From: Monilinia fructicola
Taxonomy: Eukaryota > Ascomycota > Leotiomycetes > Helotiales > Sclerotiniaceae
Length of the DNA stretch: 64,000 bases
Direction of reading: 5' to 3'
NCBI GenBank assembly: GCA_008692225.1
Contig: VICG01000005.1
Location: forward strand, 1,893,001 to 1,957,000
This document shows, piece by piece, positions 32,659 through 44,569 of this stretch (its first letter is position 1; every line of letters begins with the position of its first letter). The notes under the pieces are model-generated. The model was not told where the DNA came from, did no database searches, and worked only from the letters and a program-made list of their open reading frames with translations. The position numbers were made by a program, and so were the translations under genes.

Positions 32659-34909
32659 ATGGCTTCTGTTCAACAACTTTTCCGTAGATGGCCGGCTGAC
32701 GCTATGTTTGCTTTCCCGGCAGTGCATGTTTTTTACTACTTGAAATGATGATAATCTAACTTCCTATAGTCATTGGCAGTTACACGATTTGTTAAGTTCT
32801 CCGAAGCAGCATATTATATACTACCCAAGTTCGCATGACATCATTTGCCTTAATACCAAATCCCGCGAGCGAGAAGTTCTCACGACTTTAAAATATGAGC
32901 CGCGATGCTTAACAGCTGCGAAGGATTGGGTATGCGCTGGTGGAGATAGGGGACAATTCACAAGCTTTTATGTTGGAGAAGGAGAGAGACCTGGCAAGAC
33001 TGATTCGCTTCTGGAAGTGAGTGCTGATGCCGATGCTCGATTGCCTCTCATCCTTCAGCCAACTGCGAGAGTAATACAAAGAGAATCTTCCGAAAATTCT
33101 CGACGATCTAGTCCTGACGCTACCACTCCGCATGTATCGAAGAAGGTTGGTTCTGATGTCGTAAACTGCATAACACTATGGTTCCCATCAGAATTGTCGT
33201 TACCCATTGGATATACGGACCCTGTGGCTGTTGCAGCACTCAACGACAGTTCTGTTGCTATATTGAGTTTACATGACTCCGATATATTAGATACTCTTAC
33301 TTACCCTGATTATGTGAATCGTGCTGTAATCTCACCGAAAGGAGGTCTTCTCGTTGCGATGTGGGTTACAAGCTCACTCAATGCTCTGGAAATATATTGA
33401 CTTTTATATAGATGCGATGATCCCTTTCTTTACATTCACAAAAAACAGCTGAAACTGAGCTCGAGGACTCATTCTAGCTCACATGCCAATGAGTATGAAT
33501 GGGTATTTTCTGGCAGAATTCAGCTCGAAGGGCAAAGGCCAGCGGACAAAAGCGCCATGAGAGGTTCATTTGCAGCATGCTTTTCCAACTCTGGCAGATA
33601 TCTTGCTGTAGCGACTCAATATGGAGTTATCTCAATCTTCTTGACTGAACTTCTTACTGACGACAATGCCGATCCACTAGTAGTTAGCTTCACTACATCA
33701 CGACCTAATGTCGAACATGGTGCTGTAAGAGCCATGGAATTCTCGCCAAATCCATTTGATCTCCTTGCATGGACTGAAGCCAACGGCCGCATTGGGGTAG
33801 CGGATGTTCGAGATTTATTTAGTTCAAGGCAAATAATCAACATCGATTCTCGCGGGGAAGGTGTCGAACGAGTTTGGGTGACTGAGCGCTCGAGCGATCC
33901 TCTGACGATAGAGGGTAGGATAGATGCCAGACTTCGTGCTTACCGCAATGAGTCACCCTCTGATTCTCTTGCAAACTCTATACCGGACTTTTTGGGCTTG
34001 GATTTTGATCGACAGCAACTAAGGAGTCTAACCCGCGATTTGACAGATAGACATCAACTTCCTCCAACGGTGGATGAGATGGAGATATTGCAGGCACATC
34101 GAATGGCCCGCCGGCAAAGGGATGCAGCACGTGAGGCCCAAACACAAGAAGGTAGCTCTAGATGGGGCCCTTGGGATAGGGAAAGATCAGCTGATGCGTC
34201 AGTAACGCCACCTGAGGGCTCTGGTGCCATAGAACGCCGAATTTCTACGACTGATCTGCCTAGTGCTTTGCGAGAATTTGTAAATTCTGACCGCACCCCA
34301 GCTTCATTCCGAGCGTTCATTGACAGGCAAAATCAGGACCGGGAAAGGCGCGCCGTACAGAATGAAATTAGGCGACAATCATCGGTATTGAATGATACCA
34401 TAGTGGATGGTGAGCCTAACAGAACTACACGAACAAGCGCAGATACTTTCTCTGGCTTGGAACGGTTGTCACTAGCTCCTCGTATTCCCACCACCATAAC
34501 CTATGAAACAGCGCCTAATGCTTGGGCTGAATTTGAAGAAATATATCGAACACATTTTCCTCGAGATCCTCAATCAACGCTTCAAGCCGAGGGCGCAGAT
34601 GACGAGGGTCGAACCTTCGCTCGAAGATTAAGACAGCCTTGGCGTCCATTAGATGCACTTACACGCCTTAGTCTCGATGTGAGGCATGATAGCAATCTCT
34701 TGAGACGAGAGCGTGAGGGTAGAAGAGAGCCAGTTGATACTATGGGACTCGCCTGGAGCGAGGATAGTAGGCTACTGTATGCACCTTTCTATATTTCATT
34801 GCCAAAAACGCTAATTGTTTGTAGATATGTTGGTGCCGGAGATGGTATTCATGAATATCAGGTAAATTTGGTTGGACGAAAAATGTTTCCACGCCGTGTA
34901 TTGCAATAG
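32659..34909 (+). CDS. DUF2415 / WD-like repeat protein
   Basis: Starts MASVQQLFRRWPADAMFAFP, and a short intron joins LHDLLSSPKQHIIYYPSSHD. The N-terminal half reads like WD-type blades (CLTAAKDWVCAGGDRGQF, then VAALNDSSVAILSLHDSDIL). A second intron (about 33358-33410) and a third (about 34777-34823) can be placed. The stretch VRAMEFSPNPFDLLAWTEAN, followed by GRIGVADVRDLFSSRQIINI, matches the DUF2415 domain of fungal proteins. After a charged, probably disordered region (EAQTQEGSSRWGPWDRERSA) it ends with GLAWSEDSRLL, YVGAGDGIHEYQVNLVGRK and FPRRVLQ. About 700 residues. The function is not known to me; similarity to yeast Crt10-like proteins is possible but unproven. Likely nuclear or cytosolic, with no signal peptide. 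Confidence 0.8.
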
Positions 34910-35426
34910 TTGTATATTGAATGATATCTGGGAGGTAACCATCTAGGGGCTTCGGCGTTAGGGGCTTTACTGATCTGCGACTTAACTCGGAATTTGATGA
35001 CCATGAAATATTTGCTTGCGGAGAGAAAAAAAAAAGCTGGTTATCAATCAATCTTTTCTAGGTGCTACCAAATTAAGAATTAGTTCAACCAATCATTCCC
35101 CTTAAAAATATGCAGACATCCCTTATCACTTTTATCACTCAACTCAAGTCAAGTCATGTGACATTATGGCGAATGATGCCTAAACTAGACTAGTTCAAGC
35201 TTAATATCCTGGTCTGGCTAGGTAGTTATCTAAGAGACTCATACCAACTTATTAATATTATACTCCGTATGCTCCTTACTTATTCCATACCCAAACCCAT
35301 GATATTACCAGTAATGGGAAACGGTACTACTTTAGTCGATCAGCCCCGACCGGAGTTGTTGTCCAGTAGTCGAGAGATAACCTCAACTGTCGGCCAAAAT
35401 CTCACAAGCTCTTGAAAGTTGAGAAC

Positions 35427-35767
35427 ATGGCTGATCATAACCTTTATAGAATCGTTTTTGAGATGATCCCTTGACCTATGAAGAATTCATGGACTTAGCT
35501 CAAGCTCTTCAAGACGGCGAATGGTTCCCTGAAGATCTTGAAGAGGCTATAGAAGAGCACTTTGAAGTGCATGACGATCGCAATAGGGCGTACCATCACC
35601 TGCGGCCTCTTTTTGAGGAACAACAAGCTCTTCGTATGGAAAGAGAAAGCATGGTAAGGGAGAAACTCGCCAGTGCCAAGAGACGAGCAGATCATATCTG
35701 GGCTTATGAGGCTCAGAGTAGTAAATCTGAGACACTATCTGGAAAGACGTTATATATGGAAGCATAG
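35427..35767 (+). pseudogene. Hypothetical protein gene with a one-base deletion near its start
   Basis: The frame from ATG 35427 reads MADHNLYRIVFE and stops two codons after a further ATG. The downstream frame reads DDPLTYEEFMDLAQALQDGE, WFPEDLEEAIEEHFEVHDDR and AYHHLRPLFEEQQALRMERE to the stop at 35765-35767. One extra G at about 35462 would join them as IVFEDDPLTYEEF. The product would be an acidic, helical protein of about 113 residues with no recognised domain. It may be the first exon of a longer gene that includes the frame at 35941-36737, but no clear splice was found. The true gene structure is uncertain. Confidence 0.4.
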
Positions 35768-35940
35768 TCCATGTTTGTCGAGATCTCGGCTGCTCATCTT
35801 CTTCGTACCATTCTTGTATAGCACCACGTGGCCTAGTGAACTCTGCGTGTTCTTATAAGGAGAGGGATCATGCACAATGCGATACAAATGGTCCCTCTGA
35901 TTGTCCCTCTCATCGTCACATATGCAAATAAATTAATCTC

Positions 35941-36737
35941 GAGCTTCCAGACCCGCGAGGCACTTTGTCTTCCAAGAGTGCTTTGCATTTCGATCATTTG
36001 GAGGATGCGGCGATTTATCTTTTCGCGGTGAAGGAAAGGGACCGAGCTGCCATTACCCACTTGATGTTGCCGGCTTCCTATTCTTTATCGAGGCAACATC
36101 GAGATTCGGGCACGGTGCTTGGTGCGTGGGAGGCTATCATGAATTATTTCAGTTATCCTTGGATGAGAGGTGGTATGTTTATCCTCTTCTTATCCATAAG
36201 GTTCATTGTCGTAGTTCATACTCGATGATTAAACGGCTCAATCTCCACAGGAACAGATATATCGATGCGCGGTACATCCAACAGCCCTGGTACTCCTCCT
36301 ATTCATCGTGTTACTACCACAATCACCGCGACCGCATGGACAAAAAATAACAAGCCGGTTTTGGTGGCTCGAGCTGGGCCATCCATATTGCATCTCTGAG
36401 GTACAAAGGAGAACCCAAGGTGGATACCGGGGTAAACTCCCCGGAGTCAGTCTGGTAAGTCATCGCTCTCCAGCTTCACGCCCTCTCAAGCTCTTTCATC
36501 CACGGCCGCTTCCACCTTCACAAACCTATCAATCACCTAGCACAATCGATATCCCACCCCCATGACCACAACACCACCAGAGTCCCCTTCACAACCGAAT
36601 TCGCATATCCTCCAGACTGGCTACGATCCCTCCTACAATCCCGTCGATACCCCGGACTCAATTTCCATTTTTGGGATGCCAGTGGTGTTGGACACGTAAC
36701 TAGATATGAAGCATTCATCGAACGAAGCCTTGCATAA
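35941..36737 (+). pseudogene. Hypothetical protein segments, probably exons of one degraded gene
   Basis: Three protein-like stretches follow one another on the plus strand: ELPDPRGTLSSKSALHFDHL with DAAIYLFAVKERDRAAITHL and VLGAWEAIMNYFSYPWMR (35941-36171); GTDISMRGTSNSPGTPPIHR with TTTITATAWTKNNKPVLVAR (about 36252-36399, preceded by an acceptor-like cacag); and HDHNTTRVPFTTEFAYPPDW with YPGLNFHFWDASGVGHVTRY (about 36562-36737, stop TAA). The first two can be joined by a GT-AG intron; the second runs into a stop. I recognise no family. Composition is plausible for a host gene, so I list it as a broken or mis-sequenced gene with low certainty. Confidence 0.35.
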
Positions 36738-37461
36738 AGAAGCACATTCTGAGAATGGACCGTGGAAAATATTTGAATCCAGAGGGTCACCATTTGAGAA
36801 CCCGGATAGACATTTTTGGGAGGTTTGTTTGAGTGACCCAAAATGCTGATTTGGGAGACGAAACTGTGTGTTAGGAGGTCTATCATATAGTCTGATAGTC
36901 GAGCAACTTTGGTTTTCATCATGCAAGATAAACTCAGAGGTTGGAGACTATAATTTCAAGACTGTGATACCTGACGTTTTAATATTGGTGGTGAATTTGA
37001 AGATCAACAAGATATCATCTGGAGTTATCCGGAACAGAACAAATTTCAAGACGTGAGGCGAAGCTGCATATCAGAAATCCGGACAATGAATTTGAGATAA
37101 TAACCCCGGGAACCTCAATGCATAAAGTCTTTCGAATCGCTAGTTTTGATACCGACTTTGATCTAATAATTGGCGGAACTTTTGATTAGCACCGCTCTCT
37201 CTGATTGGTTGGCACAGTATAGCTTTTCCAATGTGAAAGTCGAAGTCCGATGATTCACTTTGCATGAATATCATTCTTCGCAATGGATGATTTGGTAGAT
37301 ATTCTCCTCATTGGGTACACATTCGCATCCTCTCCAACGCTCACATCCATTCCCCACTTTCAGCTCCATGGCCCTGCTCGGGCCTGTGGCTTTCTACAGT
37401 ATGCAATTTTCTCGCTAGAAGTTCTCATCTCCTGCACAACATGCGTCGTGCATCATGTAGC
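36738..37461. other. Intergenic region
   Basis: No gene supported. Short plus frames (36868-37056) lack family resemblance. The right end contains the 3' region of the secreted-protein gene. Confidence 0.4.
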
Positions 37462-38462
37462 CTACCACCCCATCGTCCAACCCCCTACAAAAGTAACCCC
37501 TACAGCCACGCCCCAAATTCCATTTGCCACCATCCTCTCTGCTCCGCTAGCACTAATAGTACTCGGATTGGCCAAACCGCCAGTCGACGTGCTACTCGTC
37601 CTGGCATTCGTCATTCTCGGCAACGTCGAAGTTGCCCCACTAGTACTCATATGCGTAATGCCCGACAATGTCGAGAAATTCCCACCCGCACTCCCCGTTC
37701 CATTTGTCCCGGTTCCATCTGCTCCTGCTGTAGATGTACTCCAAACTGTCGTCGTACCCGTTGGAGTAGGAGTTACAGTTTTCGTGCTGGTTATTTGTTC
37801 GATTTCTGGATTTGGGGTTGATGTACTAATGTGGTATGGCTCACTTGAGAATGGGTTGTGGGAAGAGTATGTCATTGAGACGGTGAAGAAATTAAGACTG
37901 TCAGGGTCGATCTGTCCACAGTTGTCTTTTTCAGTTTCCAGGCACTTCTTTTGGGCAGCAGCATCGTTTGAGTTAGAGGCGATGCAGCTTTGATATGCGT
38001 ATTCGCATTGGAAGGTAGGCATGGTTTGAGTGTAATATTGCAGGGCAGGGGAGGAGGAATTAGAACTACAGGTACATTCGTAGCAGAGGGAGTACTAAGG
38101 GATGTTTTAGTATTGGGCGAAGACAGAGGTAGATTGGCGGGGTGGTGAATGAATGAAACGACGCAGAACAATCAAAAGTAAACATACTGGATCACATATG
38201 TTCGTATCGTAGTCCCCCGTGCAAAGCGTTCCGCATGACTTTATTTGCCCAGCACACCATTTAGCTGTATCTCTCATTAGCCAATCATTCACATCTAAAG
38301 CTCCCCAACAGAGCAGAACTTGACTGAACTTAATGTGAACGACTTACAACGCAAAGCAAGACTGACAGCACTCGGGTCAACCAGCGGATCGCAAGACCCC
38401 GATGACGCTTTCACCATCATCGCGCATTGCGCAACTATAGCAAAAACTTGTACGATTCTCAT
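37462..38462 (-). CDS. Secreted Cys-rich protein (DUF7707-like) with Ser/Thr-rich stalk, probably GPI-anchored
   Basis: From ATG 38462: MRIVQVFAIVAQCAMMVKAS is a good signal peptide. Exon 2 gives YVNDWLMRDTAKWCAGQIKS with CGTLCTGDYDTNICDP. Exon 3 gives YSLCYECTCSSNSSSPALQY, FQCEYAYQSCIASNSNDAAA and QKKCLETEKDNCGQIDPDSL. The spacing of cysteines (QIKSCGTLC, CYECTC, CEYAYQSC, QKKC) matches fungal DUF7707 extracellular proteins. The rest is a Thr/Ser/Gly-rich stalk, likely O-glycosylated, ending in a hydrophobic segment (ANGIWGVAVGVTFVGGWTMG) that fits a GPI-anchor signal. About 285 residues. Two short introns with clean GT/AG ends. Likely a cell-wall or surface protein; no enzymatic motif is seen. 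Confidence 0.8.
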
Positions 38463-40206
38463 GATGCTGAGGATCAGCGGACTTCCACTTCAGAGTGAAG
38501 AGAGACTAATAATGATAATAACAATAAACCAACCAAATCGCAAATCACACAAAAAAACCACGAAGAAAGCGAGCGCGACAATTTGCGAAATGCAAAGAAG
38601 TATATCGTTATATACAAATGTGAATCCGCCCGTATGTGTGTATATCAAGAGAACGAACTTTAAATAAATCGCACCGTGCACATAGCTGCATTCATTGTAC
38701 GTCGATGTGTTAAAGCGAGTGCACCCTACGACAATACCATATATCCATATGGATCATCTCAGTCAAATCGAATCAAAATCAAACACATGAAGTACATCTG
38801 ACAGTATATCGAGATTCTCAACTCATTTAAACAAAGCAGCTGCACACACCGGCACACAAACTTTATGTAATTACGCCGTTAGGCGCACTGTTGTACCTCT
38901 GCACTTCGTACATCTGAAGGTTTCGTGGCTTGGTCGCCTTGTCTGCTTGCTTACACTCGTGGCACGCGAACGGAAAAAGTGGTTGATAAAATTTTGTTCA
39001 TGGGGTTCATGGATGATGGGGGTGATCTGAATACGAAGTGCAGTTGCTCGCCAGCTAGCTCCCCTCCATATATCCCCAGACCTTGCATGACGAAGCAACG
39101 AATGAAGAGCGACTGCCCTTCTCAAAATGACGGATATTTGACCGTTTCGGGTAGCATGCCCGAGGCAGAAGGATGACCTGGGTACTTGGATGTGCCTGGA
39201 GATCCGATATGTACGGTACAGTACTGTACACTCCCACCTCCGTAATGGTTGTACCCGAGTCGGTATATTGCGAGAAGGCGGCGCAGGTACGAGGTTTTCT
39301 TCCTGGACAATTTGATGCTGTTTTGGGATGGGAGGGACAATCAGAATGGGTTTAGTCACCTGTGACCTGATAGAGGTAACGGTCGGTTCAACTATTCGTA
39401 TTAAGTGGATTGATTAGCTTTGTGGTTCGGCCTTGCGTGGGGAGCTTGCAATTGGTACCGTCCACATTGTTACCGCACAAACTTTGTGTCACATGGCTCC
39501 TGGTAAGGTTAAAGTAATGATTTCTGATATATTAAAGGATACTTGATCAACATCTAAGATGATTATGAGAGGTTCCATGTCATTCGAGCGTTTGTTGCAA
39601 ACAACCATCATCGATCGACGTACATGTCGGTACGTGGATGATCCTTCCTCTGCTCTTGGTACAAAGCATATACTATCGGCGAACTTTCAAGCATATCCAA
39701 TGCATCCTGCTCCCCCGAAAGACTGGTCTAAGCTTCTGCTCCCTTAAAAAATAAAGAGTTGTACTGTACTCAAGTGTTGAGATAAACATGACAAGATGAT
39801 AATGTAAGTCGTGTATATAATCTTTCCAGCTCTTTAGGTTGGTATCTTAATTACATTGAATGGGAAAATGAATGATGATAAATGGCTGAAGGAGTTATCG
39901 TAGCAGAACACCTGAGATCCTAAAGTAGATTAATATCTCATAATTCTCCTGCAGCATAATTATATATGTATCTTGAGCTGCCCTAACCTGATATGTCCTG
40001 TCATGTTCTGTATCTTCTTGTATGTCATTATGATGCTTATACCTGGACTTTCGGAATAAAAGAAGAAAGACCCTCCATGTCATTTTCCCAATCGTTTCCT
40101 GTCCCTATCCACTTCGATATCAATAACCCCGTTTCCACAGCTCGTTAAAAATAGTATACAACCAAAGGTTTACCTCATGAACATTTTGTGCCTGAACCAG
40201 ACTCCC
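38463..40206. other. Intergenic region
   Basis: About 1.7 kb. Overlapping frames at 38871-39359 on both strands (162 codons minus, 83 plus) have unnatural composition and no splice context, so no gene is called. The left end should carry the promoter of the secreted-protein gene. Confidence 0.5.
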
Positions 40207-43200
40207 TCATAAGTCACGAGGAGGTGGATGTGATTGGCCACCCACAAGATTGATACAATTGCTCAACAATAATGCAGCTTCATTCAACAGTTCCCATCGC
40301 GTTTTCTCGAAAACAGTCCGAAGTACCATGAGCATTCCAGTGCATCCGTTGAATCCATTTAGCTTTTTTAGTTCCTCAGGATTATCAACTGAGCCAAATC
40401 GTCGCAAGTAGGCTCGCATATCGCGTACTTGATCGTCGAATGAATGGGGAGCAGGAACTGGAGCGGTGGTCGGCCCTTCGAGAGCAAAGCCGTAGCACCA
40501 TACGATCAAAGCAGCGAAATACAATACCCATGGTCTATTGAGAAGAATATCGTCGCGGGCTGAGTAGGCGAATGGAGGATCTGGTTGTACGTGATCATAG
40601 CCGTGGGAAACCGAGGCGGATTCTTTGGGGAGTAGGACTGTGCAGAGGAATTTGATAGCATAGAATGTGGCATCTCTAGCCTTGGCAGTTGGCGCCCAAT
40701 TATCTCTCATTCTTCTTTGAGCACTATTTAAGTCCTGTGACCCGATTGTACGGCCAAGAAGACGTTTAGCTCGAGCAAATATTTGGCAGTCAACAACATC
40801 GACGTGCATTGCCATGTGCGCGAGGTGATGTAGAACCGTCCTGGATTGGTAGACAACATTATTTTCCTTACCGGTGTAGGCATATGGTCCTGTCATAGTT
40901 TCAGATTGTCGCATCAAAGATAAATCGAAATCCCGCATCCACAGGTCGAATGCTCGAGTCAAAGATCCTCTCCATTTATCCCTGCCGCCTAGTGCCTGCG
41001 ATACACCTAATGAGTTGACTTGTAGATCACGTTGATTCATATGCCAGCTAACACTCAACAGGCCTGCCATTAATATTGTACGCCCAAAGGAATTTGTCCG
41101 CACTTCCTGAGCATTGAGAGTTCGTTTGAGACCTTCCAAAAATGAAATAGGTTTCACCCCATTCGCTTGGAGGCTTGACTCCAATCTACCAACTTCAGCA
41201 CTACTTGTGGCAGTCCACATGGCTTCATCGCAAGGCAAAGGAAGACGCATCTCGTGAGCGACCATAACGGTGGAATGCCCGAACATTGTTGCATGTGTAG
41301 AGTCTATAACAAAGGCCGCGAATGCAGCGCGTCTTGTGGCTTCATTTGTAATCCAATGATTCCACCATTCGTCAGGGGTATTGGCCCCAGAGGTTGAGGA
41401 CTGACGGGAACCATTGTGCCCCTGTTTATCATCTCTCACACTTGGGGGTGAATCCAATGCAGAACGGCCTATCAACGAGCTACCACGACGCATCAAAGTG
41501 ATTGTAGTTGCGTGGTGAATGTGAGCTCTTTCATGAAGCGCTCTCGTCGAATACATTTTCTCATATAGTTCTAGTAGCAAGAGGGCCTGGAACACCCATA
41601 ATTTTGCTGGGGGCCGGAATTGATGGTCGCTAAATATTTCCCATCTGAGGTGCCAAGCTAAGAAATTCGATAATTCTGCGCCAGCTTGAGTCACTTCTTG
41701 GCCGTGCAACTTGTCAAGACAGGATGCGCCAATAGCCATCATTGCAATCAAAAGGAGGTTTGGTGTCTTGTCAGGAGAAAATGTTGGTTTGTGTACTGCC
41801 ATGTAGATTAGCAAGCTTGAGACGACAAGACTATGAGAAAATTGATAACATACATATGGGCATTTGATCACTAAAATGATACCAGTAACTGCCGATGTAT
41901 GTTTGCATCATCTTTCTACTCATCATATGTCTTTCATCGCTGCGGTCCCCGTCAAGAAGTGCTTCCTTCTGCTTGGCCACGGGTGCATTTCCAGTTTCGT
42001 TGAATCTTTCCTTGATCAAGTCGATTATGGCCTGGCTTTTCTCTTCTGACAAAACTGTCTCTGGCAAGCTGGTGTCAAGCAGACTTTTCACGGCCATGGG
42101 ATGATGAGATTGGTGAGTATTCTGAGGATAGAAACCTCCAAGACCGATATCATTGGTGAAGTATGGGGCATAATACTGAGCTGTGGCATCAGGATAGCTA
42201 TTGGAGACGTAAGCCGAATACAGATGAGACGAGGAGATTAGTTCGAAATACTCACTTTGCATAAGGCTGTTGATTCATATGACCCATGTCGTTTTGTTGA
42301 GTGCTAAAAAGATATGCTACGAAATCTTCGGGAATGGCGAACGGTGAACGGTTATAGCACCCTTCGCCGCCAAACACAGGCATGGTGTTTGATGCAGCCA
42401 TCTGATCCAAAAGCATCATATCTGGACCTGATTGTTGAGCTTGGCTGATATCGTTGGAAAACTCAGTTGAAACCGGAGTATGAAATGACTGTTCATGCTC
42501 ACGGGATGAAATCGAGTTCACAGCCACATTCGCAAACCCTGGGGGTGGTAAGCTAAAAGGGGGAAAGTTTTGATGACTTATATATGCCTGCGGGCTATGC
42601 GACTGATTACCGCGGTAGTTTTGACTGCTCGAGGCGGTTGGTAGCATGCCATAATGGCTGCCACTCGTTTGCAACGGCCTCGAAAATTCTAGCGATTTGG
42701 AATCAGGGGTTCCAAAGCTTTGGTGTCGTTGACCTCTGCTATTAGAGCCAGCAGATGATGAATTCTGGCGCATGGGAACCACATCAGAATCAGTACGCTT
42801 GTAATTCACCGATGATAATCCATCTGCACTACTGGTTGAGCCAATGCCAGAATAGGTTCCGGATGCTGGGTTGGTCACTGGTGAAAATGGGGTAGGACGA
42901 ACATCTTGTGGAGACTGGTATTGTATTTGACTTGTCCGTATTTTGGGCCCAATCAGACTCGGCCTCATCAATTCAGGTGACGTGGACCCGTGAAGTGACT
43001 GTAATTTTGGGATCTGTGACACTGGAGACCCTTGACTTAACATCGAGTCTTTTCTGTGCAGTTGAGACCCTTTCGCAGTATGCCGGTCTCGATGCCGGTT
43101 ACACAAATCCTGCCTGACGAATGTTCTTGAACAACCTTCATAGTCGCAGTTATATATCTGCTTTGGTTGATGATTTAGCTGATGACGATAACTAAAATGA

Positions 43201-43590
43201 CAAAAATCAGCAAGACGAAGCAAAGGATGTTTTCAAGATTATGTAAACCTACAGATGTTCGGCCCTAGAATAACTCTTCCCACAGCCTTCCTCAGAGCAT
43301 TCGAACTTTTTGTCCAGACCCTTGCGACTTCTTCTCCGCTTCCGCGAGGGACCGTCATCCGCAGAATCATGAACGTCTCTAGCTTCTCCCTGCGAAAGCT
43401 CACCTTCGTCTTCCGCAGTTTTCGAAGATATGCGGCTTCGGCGTCTACCGCGATTCTTATCGTCAATTTCTCCGTTGGGCCTGTTTTGTAACAGAGGATC
43501 GGTCATTTGCGACATAGCAGGCGTATCAATTTGAGCCATGATATTATTTGCTGCCAAGGTAAGACGATTTGCTGCTAGTATTGAAGTCAT
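40207..43590 (-). CDS. C2H2 zinc-finger transcription factor with fungal-specific middle domain
   Basis: A nuclear regulator of about 1,060 residues, read leftward in four exons. The start at 43590 opens MTSILAANRLTLAANNIMAQ; an in-frame ATG 17 codons on is an alternative. A basic run (SRKRRRSRKGLDKK) precedes two C2H2 fingers: FECSEEGCGKSYSRAEHL joined over intron 1 to YRHQLNH, and YNCDYEGCSRTFVRQDLCNR with HRDRH. A long Ser/Gln/Pro-rich linker follows. The conserved fungal regulator domain starts with SQAIIDLIKERFNET and runs through the intron 3 joint QMPI-LHKPTFSPDKTPNLLLIA, then MAIGASCLDKLHG and WVFQALLLLELYEKM. The intron 3 acceptor is chosen to give LHKPTF. The stop is at 40207-40209. 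Targets are unknown; domain order resembles fungal regulators of carbon or lipid metabolism, but that is not proven here. Confidence 0.88.
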
Positions 43591-44502
43591 AGTCTCATAC
43601 TCTCTTGTACCAAGCGTCGCAAGAAAGTATCATGCAACACTCTGTTGGAAGATGATGTTAAGAGCTTTAAGAGAGTCGAGATTGGCGCATAGGGTGGCGA
43701 AGTCACTCTACTATCGACCGAGGTCAGACTGGGTGAAGCATGTTATGAATGAAGGAAACAAGACAAGGCAAAGCAAGGCAAAGCGAGGCAAAGCAATGCG
43801 AATGAGTAAAGATGGATGGTTAGCTAGGCATAATGCAAAACGCAGCAGTATGACCCAAGAATCTCATATGCATCAAGTAACGCGGGGAAATGTGCTGTAA
43901 GCTCCCTGGTCAACACAAGAGTACTCTACGTCGGACAGATCATGGAGTCGCAACGTGAGATGAGGCTAGGTCATGCAAGAAGACACGCGTTGGTCCGAAG
44001 CTGACGAGCGCGCATAAGGCGCTTGCATGAGATTAGAAAAGAAGATGATAAATAAAGATTGAAGATTAACATGATGTACGACTATAAGAAGTGTTTCTAG
44101 TTACTCACTCATACTCCAAATAATTCAACATGTATATGGAAGATAATGAAAGGAGACGTAGAGCAGGAAAAGAAGAAATATCTCGTACTAAATTTTTGAG
44201 TTTCGAAATTTCCCAGGTTCGTGCTTCGTGCTTCGTCAAGCGTAGATTTTAAAGTGTCTGGGGCCGGAAGCTTTTGTTTTAGCGGATCAGTACTTGAAGC
44301 TGTGGATCACACATGGAAGAACCTGCGGGGACAGGGACGTCAGACTTGGCTTGATCAGGATGTTTCTGGATCGGGCGGTTTCAATCGGTCTGATGTAGGG
44401 TGGGAGTAGGAGAGGTCTCCACGTCGGATGAGGAAATATATAGATAGATAGATTGATTGATAGAGGGAGAGGGAGCGAGGGAGAGGGAGGGAGGGAAGGA
44501 GA

Positions 44503-44569
<67 letters not shown>

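Noticed and set aside
38871..39359. 162-codon minus frame and plus-strand partner
   Set aside because: Both strands are open over the same stretch, composition is unnatural, and no domain is seen.
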